This document shows positions 40,669-51,964 of a DNA stretch of 64,000 bases, one piece after another. Location: positions 62,645,736-62,709,735 of the forward strand of contig OX578137.1 in NCBI GenBank assembly GCA_951213105.1, read 5' to 3'. Every line of letters starts with the position of its first letter. The first letter of the stretch is position 1. This DNA comes from Amaurobius ferox (taxonomy: Eukaryota > Arthropoda > Arachnida > Araneae > Amaurobiidae). The position numbers were made by a program, and so were the translations under genes. The notes beneath the pieces were generated by a model, which had not been told where the DNA came from, ran no database searches, and saw only the letters and a program-made list of their open reading frames with translations.

Positions 40669-43660
40669 CAGACCCGGATTAAGCATATCTGTGGCCCCGG
40701 GCCAGAACTTAGAGTGGGGGCTCCTGTTCACTGTAAATTTTGCAAATTTCTTTCTTCGCAATAATATACGTACAGTAATAGTACTGATTTGTAGAACGTA
40801 TACTTAAATATGTACAAATGGCTAAAATTGTTTCAATAATCACCAGTTGGATGATTCCAACGAATATTACATTCGTTTTTGACATCAAATGTTTACATTC
40901 TTTGCAACATATAAGGGGGGATATCAAAATATGAAAATGGGACTGTGACATAACGATTTGTTGAAAAACAAGTTACAAAAAGACTCAAGACACATTCTGG
41001 CTTACACAATCTTTTTTCTTGACTTTTTAGTAGCAAAATCATCAATTATATCGTTAAAGTCCATTACTTTAAGTAACTCGTTTTCAATGCTTAAAATGCT
41101 TAGGTCGTTTAATTTCTCCTGCTTCATCACACTGCGTTTTTCGGATTTTATAATTTTTAACTTTGAAAATGAACGTTTACCACTTGCATTGGATGCAAAC
41201 CATCATGCAACTATATATTCGCAACCCTATTTCTATGTTATGGAAAGCAGATAAAATTCCACTTTCATGCATATAGCTGTAAAAGTTTTGTAGGTTCAGT
41301 ATCCTTCTTTTCTCCTGTATGTATCTCATCTGGAACTCGATGGATCTGGAACCTGTTTCTCCATCATCGTCTTCATCACTCTCCTCTTCGTCATCAGCAG
41401 ATATGTCCATAAAGAGCACTGCTGTCTCAGGATAATTTGCATTAATGTATACTTTGATATGGATGCATTCTTCTGCAAGTTCTCTTCCATCAACATCATC
41501 TTTGTATATTTTTGCAAAACATTCACTATGCTTTCTTAGAGATTCTTCCTCTAAGAAAAGCAGATCCTCAAAGAATCCAAAAATCTCAAAGATGTTTCGG
41601 TAAGCTTTAGATCGAGCATTCAAGTTTTTGATTAAACTGTCTACCAAGGAAGGAAAGTTTCAATCTTCATCTTTTCTTTACCAGATAAAACAACATCTGA
41701 GGGACCTTCGTTATCATAAAATGTCAATCTAGAACTTCGTTTTTTTGTTCGGATTATGGAATCCTGGTAATTAGGCTCTTTTTTTGATCTGGCCAAGGCT
41801 TCATATCAATCATAGCTTTACCTCTTCTCCTGAATACACAATGTGAGAGATTCCAGGAGTTGCACGGCAACATGCAATGTTGCAGTTGATTTTTGCAGAG
41901 AAGTATTGACTTTATTAATTATTCTCAATAAATCGCACCAAAAGTATGTGTGGAAGAGTGTCTCAAATCTCCCCATATACTGTTTTAGGCCTTCAGAGCT
42001 TTCAATTTCGTTTCAGATGATTCAAACAAGTCTGATGACATGGAATTTAATGTTGCCTCAATAGCTGGGTAGCTCTCTTTCAAGGCTATGATTGCATCTG
42101 CTCTAGCAGACCACCGGGTATCAGATAAATTTTTCAGAATTTTCTTTTTTGAACCTAACATGGATGAGAGAATTCACCATCGATGCGTTGAGGAATTTTA
42201 AAAAAGGTGTACTGATTCTGTACGAAGTCAAAAAATGCAGCAACTTCTCTGCAGCTTTCTGCTGCTCTGACACCCACAAGATTCAAGGTGTGAGCTGCAC
42301 ATGGTATGAATAATTCCAAAGGGTTTTCCACCTTGATTCTGGCCTGAAGTCCATTATACCTGCCGCTCATGTTAGACGCGTTATCGTAAGATTGACCTCT
42401 GCAGTTAGACAGGGAAATTTGGTTTTCCTTCAGAAGTCCAGTAACTTCATTGAAAAGATTTTCAGCACTATGCCCATAAATTGGTATGAACTTTAAAAAC
42501 CTTTCTACAGAGACGTCACTTCCTACATATCTAATTATGAAAGTCAGTTGATCTATGCGAGATACATCAGGCGTAGAGTCCACAGATATCGAATAGTACT
42601 TTGCTTGTTTCACTTCATCCACAATTGCTGCTAACAACTTCTGACCTATGACGTTAATGAACTCATCACAAATTGTTGAGGAAAGATAGGACACGTTACC
42701 TTTTCCTGTCATTCCGTACTTTTTAATATGCTCATGTAAGAACGGGTCAAATTTGCTAACTAATTCTAAGGATCCCATGTAATCCAAGGATCCCTATTTT
42801 TACTGACCCAAATCTTTCTTCGTCACCTCTAAATGGTAGATCCCTCTGTGCTAAAAATTTTATGACTTCGACCACTCTTTGCAATATTTCTCTCCAATAA
42901 TCTCTTTCTTTGTTCATATAGATTTTAAGTTCTGTGTCTATTCGTCCTTGTCCTCTGCATCGCCTCAAGTACGTAAATAGATTTTTTCTATGTTCGATGC
43001 TCGTTTCATGGCCTCAGAGGGATCGTGAAGCATGTTTTCAATCACTGTAACCCCCACAGCAGAATGTTCCAGTACACATCTGTTTAGGACAAAACAACAT
43101 GCAAACGAAGCAGAACGCAGCTTTGGATGGTGAATAGAGAAGCCAATCACGCTTAGTTTCTTCTCCATTTGGGAGTTTACGGTAAAAGAACGAAGGAAGA
43201 AATTTACGTATTATCATAACTTTCTTGCCTACTTCTGTGCACTCATATGCACGTTCGGATGCTCCGAAATCCGAGTCCACATTTTGGCAGTGCGACGGAA
43301 CCTTTCTAATCCAGTACTCTTGAAGTTCGTTTTTACTTCTGTTAGACACCGCCCATAATGAAGGATCTGTACTTAGTTCTGATGTTCTTGGTTTCCTACA
43401 TCCTGTTTTGAGTCACTTACAACGGACTGAGTATCGAAGACCACAACATCTTCCTCTGCATTTAATGTTTGCATAAGATAAATTTTTATTTTAGAAGAAA
43501 AGCTACACGTTTATACCGTCGAAATTTAATTCATAAAATATTATATTTATATTATATTTTTAATTTATATATAATATAAATTTCATGCCACTTGGGAGCC
43601 CCCCCAGAGTCGAGGGCCTCGGGCCATGGCCCGGTTGGCCCCGTGGTTAATCCGGTCCTG
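40669..43660 (-). mobile_element. hAT transposon, full length by termini
   Basis: Ends CAGACCCGGATTAAGC (left) and, reversed, CAGGACCGGATTAACC (right) form inverted repeats with G+C-rich subterminal GGCCCCGGGCC/GGGCCATGGCCCG blocks. The flanking 8-bp duplication CCCCCAGC (40661-40668 and 43661-43668) is perfect, which is the hAT signature. Length is 2992 bases. Coding is on the minus strand and frameshifted. Confidence 0.93.
41002..43474 (-). pseudogene. hAT transposase, TTF zinc-finger/ZMYM1-like, multiply frameshifted
   Basis: Blocks in order on the minus strand, in several frames. A candidate ATG is at 43474. A TTF-type zinc-finger region (about 43349-43070) follows: KKVMIIRKFLPSFFYRKLPNGEE...RDWLLYS..KAAFCFVCMLF. 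Then come GRIDTELKIYMNKERDYWREILQRVVEVIKFLAQRDLPFRGDEERFGS (42940-42800) and the catalytic-core start YYSISVDSTPDVSRIDQ with QSYDNASNMSG (42787-42155). A badly damaged stretch with LSDTRWSARADAI follows, then the C-terminal part (41647-41177). The dimerisation region SGKRSFSKLKIIKSEKRS...LSILSIENELL (41180-41060) ends at a TAA at 41002-41004. At least four shifts and several stops rule out activity. Confidence 0.9.
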
Positions 43661-43994
43661 CCCCCAGCAATTATCCCCAGTACGAGCTCACTTACCATAT
43701 CTGTACATAAATGCATTACTCACTAAATACCAATCTTTGACTTTAAAAGTTAACATTTATTAACTATACTAAATATGAGCAGTAATCAGCATAACAGCTT
43801 ACTAAAATATTTACTATTTAACTGCTAAAGGAGGGTAGAAAAAATTGTGTGAGACCGTATTATTGAAATGTATTCAAACAGATCAAGTCTTCGACCTAAA
43901 TTAATATAAGCATGGCACATGCCGTGGTATGTTTTGGCTCTAGTTTGTTTGTTCGCACTGCTGGACTTTACATTGATTCACCCTCCAATGTACA

Positions 43995-44635
43995 TTTTTA
44001 ACACTTTGCAACATAGTTGAAATTTGTTTATGGATTTATTCATTCTGTCGGTCTGTCCGTCCGCTAGATAATTGCTGTAAAAATGACGTTATCAAAATGA
44101 AATTTTAGTATGTCGTTGAAACGGGCTGTGGGACATATGAGAATGTAAATGAATAATATCACTCAATTAGTTTTGGATTGAACCCGGGTTGAAAAAATGA
44201 AATGCATTAAACCCTATGGGACCTAATTATTCAAACATTTTTTAAACAGAGTTAAAATTCACAATTTGCTTTTAAAATTTTAGGATATATTCAAATTATA
44301 CTATAAAATATACAAAAAAAATACAGCAAAATATGTTTGGTAGTTTTTTAATTAAAAATTAAAATAGTAATTGCACCCATATAATATGAAAAGATCAAGT
44401 GAACCACTTCAAAATGAAATATGGCATCCATCTTCTTTTCCTCGCGCAAAGATCGTGATTTTTAAAGGTCTTTTAAATGTATATTTAGTGTTGCATCCGT
44501 CCTCAAACCGCTTTAATTTTGCGCATTTTCTGTGCATCTATATTCAGTACCAACGCAGTTACAGTACTTTTGATTTAAATGGTCATCAAACTTTGATTAT
44601 ATCTACAACGAAGCCAAATTTTACGTGATGTAGAA
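43995..44635 (+). repeat. (GTCT)n-containing dispersed element, copy 2
   Basis: Starts AACACTTTGCAACATAGTTG, then TTCATTCTGTCGGTCTGTCC, AAAATGACGTTATCAAAATG, GAATAATATCACTCAATTAG, GAACCCGGGTTGAAAAAATG, CCCTATGGGACCTAATT and a long A+T-rich remainder with ATGGCATCCATCTTC. It aligns end to end with 63338-64000. The frame at 44371-44628 is repeat sequence. Confidence 0.85.
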
Positions 44636-44639
44636 TGTA

Positions 44640-45335
44640 AACATGTGATTGTAAGACGAGTTGTTTAAGAATTGCTGAATTTTTTTCAAATTTAACTCTG
44701 GAGTCTGGATTAAAAGTGTCTGAATGAAACATTCATTGCTTTTACATTGAGAGCCTGACGATTTATATTTCGATGACGTCATGTGAATAAAGTTCATTAC
44801 TTTCGATGAAGTTTTAAATTTTCAAATATAATAAATTATTGTAGTACTGCGATAATTTAAAATATATTAGCGCTGAATGTATCGCATTTCAGAGATGTTT
44901 AAATAAAATTGCATTTCATTTGGAAAGTGTTTCATAATCAATGCTTTATGCATGATTGCATGGTTCTTTCTTGTTTTATAAATTAACATCACAACTGCGA
45001 AAAACCAAGATTTTTCTACGATATACTGCTCTTACTTCTTCTTTATAACCCATTTTACTTCATCTGTTTGCTACAGGGATCTCACTTCACCTCTGGATCG
45101 AATCTGCTTTGTCTCGTTGATGATCTCTTGCTAGGCAGCAGCATTTTTTTGGCTTCGGGGTTCAACACTCTCTCGCTGTCGCTTCCTTTACTTCATTGGT
45201 TCTTTCTTTAGTGTGATGCTACAATGTCGTCTGATTGGTTGCTCTGAATCTAATGAAAATCGTTATAAATCCTAGCCGTCAGCATTGTTTATGCCCAAGT
45301 TACTCGCGTAATCTGGATGACATGTATTTATTGGG
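44640..45335. other. Unassigned DNA
   Basis: No gene. The G+C content rises at 45060-45310 with CATTGGTT and TGATTGGTTG (inverted CCAAT) and a TTATAAATCC, but no exon is evident. Confidence 0.35.
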
Positions 45336-45339
45336 GTCT

Positions 45340-45600
45340 TAAACCTTCCGGACCAAGACTGTCGAAACAAATGTCATTTGTGTGGCCCTTTTGTTCGATA
45401 GCAAATACCAAATCTGAAAATGGTTCCCACTGGTCTCACAACAGTTTAACTTTCAAATTTGGCCTAGTCAAGATCTATCCCGTCATATCCGATGGAGAGT
45501 TTAAAGAGAGTTTGAAGATATTTTTAACCCCTCATTTTCTCAACTCCGGGGGGAAAAAATCGAAAATCTGACTGCGTTACGTTGTGAGGTCTCATTAACC
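45340..45600 (+). repeat. Diverged units of the ~150-bp repeat
   Basis: It has GAGAGTTTAAAGAGAGTTTG, the CCTCATTTTCTCAACTCCGG block and the AAATCGAAAATCTGACTGCG link, then GTTGTGAGGTCTCAT. Confidence 0.5.
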
Positions 45601-46238
45601 TTTTAATTATCATTTATTTAATTTGCATTTTACTATGTGTTTCATTTTTACTAACTGTCTATTACGAGCTTTGACTGGAAGGACCAATCAGGATATTCCA
45701 AGGCAAAGGATGGATTCTACAAAGTTTTAGGCAGATCGGTCTGCTATCGCTCCTTATACATGCCGTACCCACTCTACGAAGTTCTATATTCGAAGGAAGG
45801 AATGGATGATTAGACCAGGATGGTCGACGATAGTAAACTCCAGGAACTAAGGAATCCAGATCCGTTGAAGGTCTATCTTCTATATGAAGGTAATATTCAG
45901 ATCTAGTGTGGGTTGTATACGGGTATTGAAGACTTAAGATTTACATTTGGGTATTGCTTTCAAACGTCTATTGTTCATTTATATGTACTTTAGATGCCTG
46001 TCCATGGTAGATGTTCTACTTAATTTAGTTATTTATGTCCAACGAGAAGTCTGTGTGTTAGTGAATAAGCTGTGTTTTGGCTTCTTATAATCTGTTCGTG
46101 CATACTTGGCTATAAGGAATTAACTATTTATTGTTTTCAGGATCGTGTTTCAGTTGTACCACTTTTAGAGTTCGAAATTGATAACCATAAGATACGACCT
46201 ATACACCTTATACCCGAATATAGTTAGAAACTCTAGAA

Positions 46239-46473
46239 CAGGGGTGGTCAACCTGTGGCGCATGCTTCAAACGTGGCGAGCTGGATGATTGCAAATGGCG
46301 CATTGCATCCTTGCGCCTACTTATTCTTTTGAAGTAGGCGCTATAACTGAATCCATTTTCATATTTTCAACACCAGAATGTTCTCAGTTCAATTCACACA
46401 GCCTTCTTAATCATCAGTTCGTCGTAATTATTTGACAGTTGACGCATGGTATGTAAAAGGTTGGTCATCCCTG
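46239..46473. mobile_element. hAT-type MITE, 235 bp
   Basis: Ends CAGGGGTGGTCAACCT and (reversed) CAGGGATGACCAACCT form inverted repeats. They are flanked by 8-mers CTCTAGAA (46231-46238) and TTCTAGAA (46474-46481), a 7/8-matching target duplication. There is no coding sequence. It is unrelated in its ends to the hAT at 40669-43660, so it depends on a different hAT source. Confidence 0.88.
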
Positions 46474-46511
46474 TTCTAGAAGGTCGGTTCAGGGATCGAT
46501 GATATAAGTGT

Positions 46512-46889
46512 TGTCTTTGTTGAGACCCAGACCGTCCAACCTACCAGAAAGGTGCAAGGTAACCGTTTGGACGGCCGGGAAGTGCCACCCAATTTAGACC
46601 GAAACCCAGTGGGGGAAGTATCCACAGGGACCGTACCCTCGTTCCCCTACCACAAACCTCTCGGAATAATTCACGGACCCACATGTTTAACTTGATCGTA
46701 CTCCGCATGAACACGGTGGCAGTTGTGGCAGCTTGCAAATCCAGCGCGCAAACCACCGGGCTACCGCGCCCGAAATTTGCCAACAGCACGTGGTGTTCCT
46801 AGGTGGTCACTCACCCAAGTACTAACCGCGCCCGTTGCTACTTGACTTCGGTGATCTAACGAGAACCGGTGTTTTCAGCACAGTAGGCT
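46512..46889 (-). mobile_element. 5S-rRNA-derived SINE, copy 3 (5' end eroded)
   Basis: Same body and 3' hairpin as copies 1 and 2 on the minus strand, with a CAA-type tail and GAGACCCAG...GTCC at the low-coordinate end. The 5S head is recognisable (TGGTCACTCACCCAAGTACT, TCGGTGATCTAACGAGAACC, plus strand) but its outer end past GTGTTTTCAGCACAGTAGG is truncated. Flanks: GATGATATAAGTGT (46498-46511) and GATGCTATAAGTGT (46890-46903). Frame 46541-46789 is SINE sequence. Confidence 0.88.
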
Positions 46890-46903
46890 GATGCTATAAG
46901 TGT

Positions 46904-46966
46904 TGAAGACCCAGACCGCACGACCAATCCTGAGGCTAATGGTAGCTTAGTGTGTGGCCGGGAAAA
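46904..46966 (-). mobile_element. Mini hairpin element 4 (63 bp)
   Basis: Same orientation as the neighbouring SINE and bounded by identical 14-mers GATGCTATAAGTGT (46890-46903 and 46967-46980). Stem CCGCAC/GTGTGG pairs with one G-T. Confidence 0.7.
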
Positions 46967-47500
46967 GATGCTATAAGTGTGTAAATATTTAGATTTTTAA
47001 ACAACCGGAGGGCTGCTTGTGGACCTAGAAAGGCATTAAATGAATCCATAATCCTTAATCTGGTGGGGTGGGTTGTAAATCCGATTACATTAGGTTCTGT
47101 TCGATAGTCGATACTATGAGTGTGCTGATTCATCTTTCTGAGTCACCAGGGGGGATTCTGGAGGGTTTGAAAATAGTTTTTGAGACACCATCCTATGATC
47201 TAAGGCTTCGGGGGTACAAAACGACAATCCGGCTATGTTATGTTCTGTACCTTAGCCGATACTGTAAGTGAGTATAGAAATAGCTTTCTAGATCAAATGA
47301 GGAGCTTTTGAAGGGTCTGTAAGTAGTTTTCTATCCGTACCGGTTTCTTTGCTTTACGGAGAAGGGGTAACTCTCAAACTGGACTTCGATAGGTTCTGTA
47401 CCTTAGTCGCTATTATAAGTATGCATGGATTCAGCCATCTAGGACACCGATGGGCTTTTGGAGGAACTCGAAGAACTAAAGCAGGTTAAACACGTTAGGC
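46967..47500 (+). repeat. Array of ~150-bp repeat units
   Basis: Phase motifs at 46967 (GATGCTATAAGTGTG), 47106 (TCGATACTATGAGTGTG), 47250 (GCCGATACTGTAAGTG) and 47403 (GTCGCTATTATAAGTATG), spacing about 145-150. The SINE chain to the left used the GATACTATAAGTGT motif of this repeat as its target. Confidence 0.75.
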
Positions 47501-47504
47501 AAAT

Positions 47505-48820
47505 ACATATAGTGATTTCCTATGGAAAAACATTATTAGTTACAGAAAAATGATGGTAACATATTATATGCGGCAAAAATAGATAATTTGAATGGTGTAT
47601 GGTAGATAAATAGATGTAAAGGATATTAAATAAACTAAGTATATCGAATTTGTTTGCATGACAGATCTGTAGCAAATAAGAGAAATAATATTTTAACAAC
47701 TTTTTACGAAGTGATTTAAGTAAGTAACTTTGGTGCTAAACCGGAAACATCTGTTTTGCATTTTGGTACTGACTATGACAGCTATAGAATTAATCACTGT
47801 CAAACTAAAATGTGTGATAAAAATAGAATGACGATTCATACTTCAAGTATTTTGGATAATTATGAGGACACAATGTAGAAATGGATAATTTTATTTGATA
47901 AATTGTTTAAAAACAAATGTAAATCTGCATCGTTTACATATTATTATCGTTTCTCTATTATTTGTTGAAGTCTTTGGATATTTTTTTATAATGCGCAGCT
48001 TTTATATGCAATTATTTCTATCGATAAATTTAAAAAATCTATAAAATTGTCTTGTAAAACAAGTAAAATAAAATTCATGAGTTGTCTTTGCATTTTGATA
48101 CTTTCCTCTTTAATTAAATTTATTATATCTTTTTCTTCCTAATTGAGTTATGTCTATCATATGAAGTTCAATTTTAAAATCTGAATTGCTTATGAATAAA
48201 AATGGAAATCTGTGTTCTTATCTTCATTTATTCATATATCGTAATTCAATTTTGCTACTTTTTTTATTGAAGCCAAAATATTTTATTTTTCCTATGCAAA
48301 TACTCAATCTTTTTAAAATACCCAATTGTAAAAAGAAATAAGAGTATATAAGTATTCAACACTACAAATAAAATTTAATTATTTAATGGCATGACATTAG
48401 TAAATTGAATATTTATGTAATTATATAAAATTCAAACTAAAAATTGTTTTTATGAAGTTTCTGAACTTAATATTTTAAAGAAAATATATATTTAAGAAAT
48501 TTTAGAAAGAATACATATATGTGACACTTTTTCGAAAATATATTAAAGATTTTATGTTTGAGACTTCGGATTTATCTCTATAATTTGCTCTTGCTCTATT
48601 TACTATTCCATCAGTTAGGAATTATACAACAAAATCTAAAGACCTTTTATACCAAAAACCGACCAATGGCTTTTAGATGAGATAATTGTTTATAGTGACT
48701 CAAGTTTTTCGTTTGTAACATGATAATTAAATAAAAAACTTACCCAGATATGAACTATAAAAATGTGCTATTTCATATCTGCAAAATAAATCAATTTTTT
48801 GACTCCGAAATATTCTGAAC
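47505..48820. other. Unassigned A+T-rich DNA
   Basis: No gene or repeat family recognised. Confidence 0.4.
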
Positions 48821-48825
48821 ATAAA

Positions 48826-49025
48826 AATCTGATATGGGAAACACATGACTCTCCCTGCAGACTGAAATTGGTTTTTTCTTTATTTCGTTAATAATTTTTA
48901 AAATTGAGTTTAATTGCATAAAATCACACGCATAATTGTTCAAAATTGCACTGGATTTGTCCTTTTAATTGCACTTTTGTTCTCAGTTGGTTACTGGACA
49001 CATTTTCAAAGGCGGAGTAGAAAAA
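48826..49025 (+). repeat. Dispersed repeat with GATATGGGAAACACATGAC core
   Basis: Best matched to 29218-29390: CCCTGCAGACTG, AAAATTGAGTTTAATTGCAT, CATAATTGTTCAAAATTGCA, GTTGGTTACTGGACAC. Frame 48914-49099 is not a gene. Confidence 0.6.
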
Positions 49026-49029
49026 AATC

Positions 49030-50070
49030 TAGTTCTAGAGTAATCGGATTGATCTTATTTTTTTCACCGTTAAAAAGTACGCCGAAAGTATTTTTCTGAA
49101 AATGTTCGGAATTGTTCAAAATGTATCAAAACAGTTTAAAACTATGCTAGGTAGCTTTTATGTAAATAGTGTTTCCTATTGAAGAGAAATTTCCCTTGGA
49201 AAATATTTTTAAACATTTACCTTAATTTGAGTTGTAATAAGATAATTTTTATTATATGTTTCATACATTTTTTCGTGTAGTTTGTTTTAAAATGAACATA
49301 CAGTCATGTATTTGCGTTTCATCATTCTATGTAAATTCTTATCATTTATAAATTAAAAAAAATGATTTTGTAGGATAAAAATAGCAATTTTTGGAGACAT
49401 TTTGTAGTCTTATTTGATGATATATTAATAGTATATTTCTATATTTATGATTTGAAATAGTTTAATTATTTTGAGAAATATCATATTATAATTTATTGAG
49501 ATTATTATACTATGAAAATAATTATTATAATTTATTATTTATTTACTAATAATTAATAATATAATAATAATTATAATATTTAATATTAATAATAGATAAG
49601 TTATTATTATTTATTTGTGATAGTAATTATACTATGATCTAAATCAATATCTGGTTGAAATACTATATACACTGTAATATTTAAAAATTTTATTATGAAA
49701 ACATGAGTATAAATTGTATGCATTTCAAAGCAGCAGTTTGTTCAGTATAGTAGGATGTATGCAGCTTATTGTAGCACCTAGTTCAATGTGTAATGTAAAA
49801 CATTTATTTATGGGGTTTCTACTGAGGAGAAAGAAGTTGGGAAAATAGAGTTTTAGAAAGTTTTTAGTTTTCTATTTTAGAAACCACAGAGTGTTCCAAG
49901 TCGAAAAATTCTTAATAATAATTTCCCAAAGCCTCAAATACAGACATTCTACTGACATGGGACATTCTCAAGCTACAAATTTAAACTGTAGCTACAAATT
50001 TAAACTGTAGTTTATTTAAACTGTAGCTTCCTGTAAAGCCTTCTTCGTGTGCATAAAAATACGTGTAAAA
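49030..50070. other. Unassigned, extremely A+T-rich DNA
   Basis: No gene. 49480-49640 is almost pure A/T with TAATAATTATTA-type self-complementarity. Near 49980-50030 the segment GCTACAAATTTAAACTGTA is repeated twice. Confidence 0.5.
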
Positions 50071-50074
50071 TAAT

Positions 50075-50160
50075 TTAATCAGTATGTGTTAAATAATCAA
50101 ATATCAGTAAGTGTTAAATAATCCAATATCAGTAAGTGTTAAATAATCCAATCTGCCACA
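50075..50160 (+). repeat. Tandem repeat, ~28-bp unit
   Basis: Three units of the form CAGTAAGTGTTAAATAATCC(A)AATAT. Confidence 0.8.
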
Positions 50161-50394
50161 TGCAAACAGCGACTAAAGGAAGTGTTTTTTTAAATTCTTT
50201 AATCAATTAAACTTTCTGCTTATTACAAGACTGCCAGATTTCTTTATTCTATCGGAGATCTGGGTGCACGTGTTTGCAATGTAGGTAAATAAGTTGCTTA
50301 TGTGGATGTTTTGTCACCTCTTCGTAATTTTACTCAATTTTAAGAGTTTAGTATATAAGGATTCAAAATAAAGAAAGGAAAATATTACGTTTAT

Positions 50395-50825
50395 TTGATT
50401 TGCACCATGAAATGACTGCATATATTTTACCCACAGCATAAAATTACTAAATACATTTTATCTACATAATGAAATTGCTATATATAGTTTATATGCATCA
50501 CGAAATTATTGCGTCTATTTGATATATGTTATGGAATTATTACATCTATTTGATCTACAACATGAAATTACTAGATCCATTTGATCTACAACATGAAATT
50601 ACTAGATCTATTTGATCTACATCATAAGATTACTATATATATTTGATTCACATAATGCGATTAACACAGCCAATTGATCTGCCTCATGATATTATTACAT
50701 TTTTTGAAATACATGAAACTACGACATCTACATGACGAAATTATTAGATAAATTTCATCAACGCAATGAAATTACAATATATAATTAATTTACATCATAA
50801 AATAGTTAACACGTATTTAACTGAA
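50395..50825 (+). repeat. 31-bp minisatellite
   Basis: About 13-14 diverged units of the type TGATCTACAACATGAAATTA + CTAGATCCATT. The central units (50550-50640) are nearly identical and the edges decayed, the usual pattern for an array turning over at its centre. Confidence 0.85.
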
Positions 50826-51217
50826 CCTAATTGTCTATTTTGGACAAAAAACGTAAACTCCCACTTCTTGAAGAAACATTCGAATTCTTTATAGTTTCTC
50901 TATCTTTAAGAAATACTTTTTCTTGTTTCAGTTTCCGGCAGGAAGTTAGGAAGTTAAACCCATTATTTTCATTCTACTACAAACTGCGAATGAAAAATAT
51001 CAGAAGCACAAAGCTGTTGCAAGTTTCTTTGTAGCTTCAAATGTGTCTTTAAGATATGTTCACAACTTTCATAAGTATTACCCGTCTTGATTTATATACA
51101 TAAATTCTATCACAAAACATATTTTGGGAAATTCTGTTTAAACTGGTTTAATTGTTTCATTAATTTATGAAATAATTCGCCAAAACTTCTACTTAAATTT
51201 AGTGAAAATTGAAAACT

Positions 51218-51420
51218 CCGTAAGACAACACAAAATAGTTAGACAGCACAAAACACTTAGTAACACAACACAAAACCGCTAGTAAGAAAACACAAAACAG
51301 TTAGTAAGACAGCACAAACTATTTAGACAATATAAAATAGTTAGTAAGACAACGCAAAACAGTTTGACAACACAAAACTGTTAGACAACGCATAACAGTT
51401 AGTAAAACAACACAGAACAA
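51218..51420 (+). repeat. Minisatellite with ~18/22-bp units (GTTAGTAAGACAACACAAAA)
   Basis: Alternating longer (GTTAGTAAGACAACACAAAA) and shorter (GTTAGACAACACAAAA) units, around ten in all. Confidence 0.8.
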
Positions 51421-51687
51421 CTTTAGGCATCAACCACTTGAGGAGATAAAACAGAGACCTACGTTTTAGTATAAGTCAGATAGAGACAATACAGTGACCC
51501 CAGATAAAGAAGGAACATTTTTGTCAACAAAACATTGCTTACATTGCACTAGAAGAAAACATTCGCCATTTCGGAAGCAAAATTATAAAGAAAAAGGAAT
51601 TAAACGAACGAATAACAGACAAACAACAGATGATACGAACAACAGAAAAATGCAAATATTTTCTCAAGACAGAAAATTTACTCTCTC

Positions 51688-51963
51688 TCCGACCCAGACC
51701 GTCCGATCTACCCGAAGGTGTAAGGTATCTGTTTAAACGGCCGAGTAGTGCCACTCAATTTAGACCGGAAACCCAGTGGGGAAGGCATCCAAAGGGACCG
51801 TACCCTTCTTCCACTACCACAGACCTCTCGGAAGGACTTATGGATTCAAATGTTTAACGTAATCGTACTCTGCGTGAACACGGTGACAATTTTGGGCAGA
51901 GGCGGGAATCGAATTCGGGTTGTCTGAGTGCCATCCCCGCACGCTAACCACTGGGCTGTCGCA
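51688..51963 (-). mobile_element. tRNA-headed SINE sharing the body and tail of the 5S-headed SINEs
   Basis: From 51688 to about 51890 it matches the 5S-SINE body (GACCCAGACCGTCC, TTTAGACCGGAAACCCAGTG, AGACCTCTCGGAAGGACTTA, CGTGAACACGGTGACAATTT; plus strand). Where the 5S head should be, the minus strand has a tRNA-like head (51963 to 51895): GCGACAGCCCAGTGGTTAGC with A box, and CGAATTCGATTCCCGC with B box. It is therefore a chimera of the same body with a different Pol III promoter. No clear target duplication. The frames 51539-51754 and 51630-51857 overlap it and are not genes. Confidence 0.82.
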
Positions 51964-51964
51964 A

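Noticed and set aside
51895..51963. Genuine tRNA gene (also considered at 9434-9510 and 11382-11475)
   Set aside because: A and B boxes are present but cloverleaf pairing is poor, and each is joined to SINE body or flanked by SINE-type duplications.
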